Shown here one piece after another: positions 13,171-14,720 of a DNA stretch of 14,720 nt. Made by a program: the position numbers and the translations under genes. How positions within the stretch are numbered: position 1 is the first letter of the stretch; the number at the start of each line of letters is the position of its first letter. Below the pieces are notes generated by a model that was not told the DNA's origin, did no database searches, and saw nothing but the letters and a program-made list of their open reading frames with translations. This DNA comes from Zoogloeaceae bacterium (GTDB taxonomy: Bacteria > Pseudomonadota > Gammaproteobacteria > Burkholderiales > Rhodocyclaceae): contig JAIRZG010000129.1 in NCBI GenBank assembly GCA_031267345.1, positions 1 through 14,720 on the forward strand, written 5' to 3'.

Positions 13171-14720
13171 ATGAACTCTTGCGTCCATAAAGAAGTCTCT
13201 GTCAAATCAGCGGCGGCCCGGTTTGTGCTGGTCGCTTTTCTCTTGCCTCTGCTTTTGCCGGTTACGGCGTTCGGGCAGTGGAGCCGGACCAACCTGCAAG
13301 CCGCCGCCAACGGCACAGGTTGGGTGACTTCCAATGTTACTTTCGCCCATACCGCCAACGCGGTGAGTATCAATGCCGTTTCTCCGATCATCCTGCGCGG
13401 CAATGTGACCAGTAACTTTGCGACCAGCGTCGGCAATCTGACCGATAGTCTGCTGAGTCTGGGCAATGCCCAAAAGACAGGCGCGGCGGCTACGCTTTCC
13501 GGCCTGATCCGGACGCAGGTCGATGGTTTTGGCATCCCCGCTGGGTTGGTCGATATTCAAGGCGACGGATCGTCCAGAGGCGTTGTCACTAACAACATCG
13601 TGGGTTTCAACAACACCCGATGGATAGAGATTCAAAGCGGGAAGCGCCTGGGGTTGGAAAACCTGCATTTCAATGCTGTGACCATGGAAAACACTTTTAC
13701 CTATACCGGTGGCACAGGCGCGGGCGGCATGACCAACGGGTTGATCGGCAACATCTCCAGCAATGCCAACGATATTGCGATGGGGGATGTGATCGGCAAT
13801 GCGTTTTCTGACATCGCTGTAATCCTGCATGGCTACCGCGATACGCAATATCTGGCGGGCGGCGGGATAATCGGCTTGCGCGCCACAGGCGAATTGGCAG
13901 TTTCGGCTTCCGCCGAAATCGGCAGGATTACGGGCAATGTGTTCAGGGAGGTAAGCATCCTGACTGATCAAAGCGCCGACGGTGGCGCCAACGGTAGCGC
14001 CTACATCGAAGGCGGCGGCATTATTGGCGTGGATGCGGTGTCTTCTCCGGCGGACATACCGGGTCACGCCCGGATCGACGAACTCTCCAACAATTTATTC
14101 ACCGACATCAAGGTGCGCTCCGACGACATCATTCTCGGCGGCGGGTTGGTGGGGGTGAACAACAACAGCCAACGGTATGACGCAGACACATATTCCCGCA
14201 TCGGTCGGGTCAGCGGCAACATCTTCGGCAATGGTGTTCTGGATACCGCCACCCTCAGCAATTCCGATATTTACGTCTACTCCCGCTATTCCCTGCGCGG
14301 CGGTGGGGTGATTGGCGTCAATGGCCTGTTCAATGCCGCTGTTGAACTCGACGAACTGACAGGCAATGTCTTTGCCGGCATCGCGGTAGAAAGCGACAGC
14401 TATCTGAAGGGCGGCGGCATTGTGGGGTTGCAGAGCGATGATGGCGGCCCAAAGTGTAGTGGCGATCCGTGTGCTCCGGGTACGCCCAATACAGCTGTGG
14501 AAACCTTTCTCAGCCAGGCCAGCGACAATCTTTTTCTCAACGCCTACGTCAAGGTCAACACCTATCTGGATGGCGGCGGCATCATCGGTCTGCGTTCCAA
14601 CACGGGCATGTCGGCGCTCTACGAACTGGGCGGCAATATTTTCAAGGGGCTGACGGTTGCAGTCAGAGACGCGAGCGACAGCAACTACCTCCACGGCGGC
14701 GGCATTGTCGGGGTATCTTC
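13171..14720 (+). CDS. Secreted repeat protein, probable beta-solenoid / autotransporter passenger (partial, runs off the window)
   Basis: Open from ATG 13171 to the window edge, at least 516 residues, with GAGG eight bases upstream. Residues 1-35 form a long-n-region signal peptide (hydrophobic 18-34, likely cleaved after AFG). Residues ~36-200 have beta-helix-like short Asn/Thr/Val strands (LRGNVTSNF, NNIVGFNNT, NLHFNAVTMENTF). From ~210 a repeat appears: x-L-x-GN-x-F-x-x-I-x-V, then polar residues, then Y-L-x-GGG-(I/L/V)-(I/V)-G-(V/L). Seven GGG motifs begin at residues 230, 281, 323, 377, 414, 468 and 509. Composition is acidic and rich in Gly, Asn, Asp and Ser, with little Cys except a CSGDPC loop (C429, C434). 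This suits an exported right-handed beta-helix. A C-terminal beta-barrel would make it a type Va autotransporter, but that end is outside the window. I do not recognise the repeat as a named family. Confidence 0.82.
   Translation, partial: MNSCVHKEVSVKSAAARFVLVAFLLPLLLPVTAFGQWSRTNLQAAANGTGWVTSNVTFAHTANAVSINAVSPIILRGNVTSNFATSVGNLTDSLLSLGNAQKTGAAATLSGLIRTQVDGFGIPAGLVDIQGDGSSRGVVTNNIVGFNNTRWIEIQSGKRLGLENLHFNAVTMENTFTYTGGTGAGGMTNGLIGNISSNANDIAMGDVIGNAFSDIAVILHGYRDTQYLAGGGIIGLRATGELAVSASAEIGRITGNVFREVSILTDQSADGGANGSAYIEGGGIIGVDAVSSPADIPGHARIDELSNNLFTDIKVRSDDIILGGGLVGVNNNSQRYDADTYSRIGRVSGNIFGNGVLDTATLSNSDIYVYSRYSLRGGGVIGVNGLFNAAVELDELTGNVFAGIAVESDSYLKGGGIVGLQSDDGGPKCSGDPCAPGTPNTAVETFLSQASDNLFLNAYVKVNTYLDGGGIIGLRSNTGMSALYELGGNIFKGLTVAVRDASDSNYLHGGGIVGVS
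13858..14712 (+). repeat. Seven GGG(I/L/V)(I/V)G protein repeats
   Basis: Motif codons start at 13858, 14011, 14137, 14299, 14410, 14572 and 14695. Spacings are 153, 126, 162, 111, 162 and 123 bases (51, 42, 54, 37, 54 and 41 residues), all in frame. Length varies mainly in the segment after each motif. DNA identity between units is low outside the motif, so the repeats look old. Confidence 0.85.

Noticed and set aside
13207..14694. Two long minus-strand frames (13207-14067 and 14095-14694) opposite the repeat protein
   Set aside because: The plus frame is open over the full 1550 bases with signal peptide, ribosome site and regular repeats; the minus frames are its mirror.

Overview
The window is about 58-60% GC (by eye) and reads as chromosomal DNA of a betaproteobacterium, most likely in or near Rhodocyclales. 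That placement is inferred from neighbourhoods: a ferredoxin / alpha-beta hydrolase / NodI-type ATPase operon, a GlrK-QseG-like sensor pair, and divergent plsY and folB. I did not test it by any search.

Layout. 1-124 is the tail of an unrecognised gene. 249-1190 encodes a protein joining a degenerate class III cyclase-like domain to an FHA domain, closed by a strong terminator. 1282-3184 is a tightly overlapped operon: thioredoxin-like [2Fe-2S] ferredoxin, alpha/beta hydrolase, and a NodI-type ABC ATPase whose expected permease is absent. 3291-5286 holds a GlrK/QseE-like sensor kinase whose phospho-acceptor histidine position is glutamine, plus a QseG-like lipoprotein. The usual sigma-54 response regulator is not there; a small terminator follows. 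5332-5957 pairs a 62-residue lipoprotein with a YdbL (DUF1318) periplasmic protein. 5994-8205 is a PolB-type 3'-5' exonuclease overlapping an NfeD / slipin (QmcA-type) membrane pair. 8314-9090 encodes a membrane-anchored protein with a metzincin-like zinc motif. plsY (minus strand) and folB (plus strand) diverge from a short region holding a palindrome. 10446-10886 is a small secreted protein with a strong terminator, and 11052-12587 a sodium:solute symporter. 12588-13170 has no gene but is packed with GC-rich hairpins in two diverged copies of one array. From 13171 to the window edge runs the N-terminal part of a secreted protein with a repeated GGG(I/L/V)(I/V)G motif, probably a beta-solenoid or autotransporter passenger.

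Themes. Two signalling proteins keep a fold but appear to have lost catalytic or acceptor residues (the cyclase-like domain and the sensor kinase). Several families appear without their usual partner (NodI without NodJ, GlrK/QseG without GlrR, YdbL without YdbH); partners could lie elsewhere in the genome. The most novel-looking items are the repeat protein at the right edge, the histidine-less sensor with its lipoprotein, and the metzincin-like protein.
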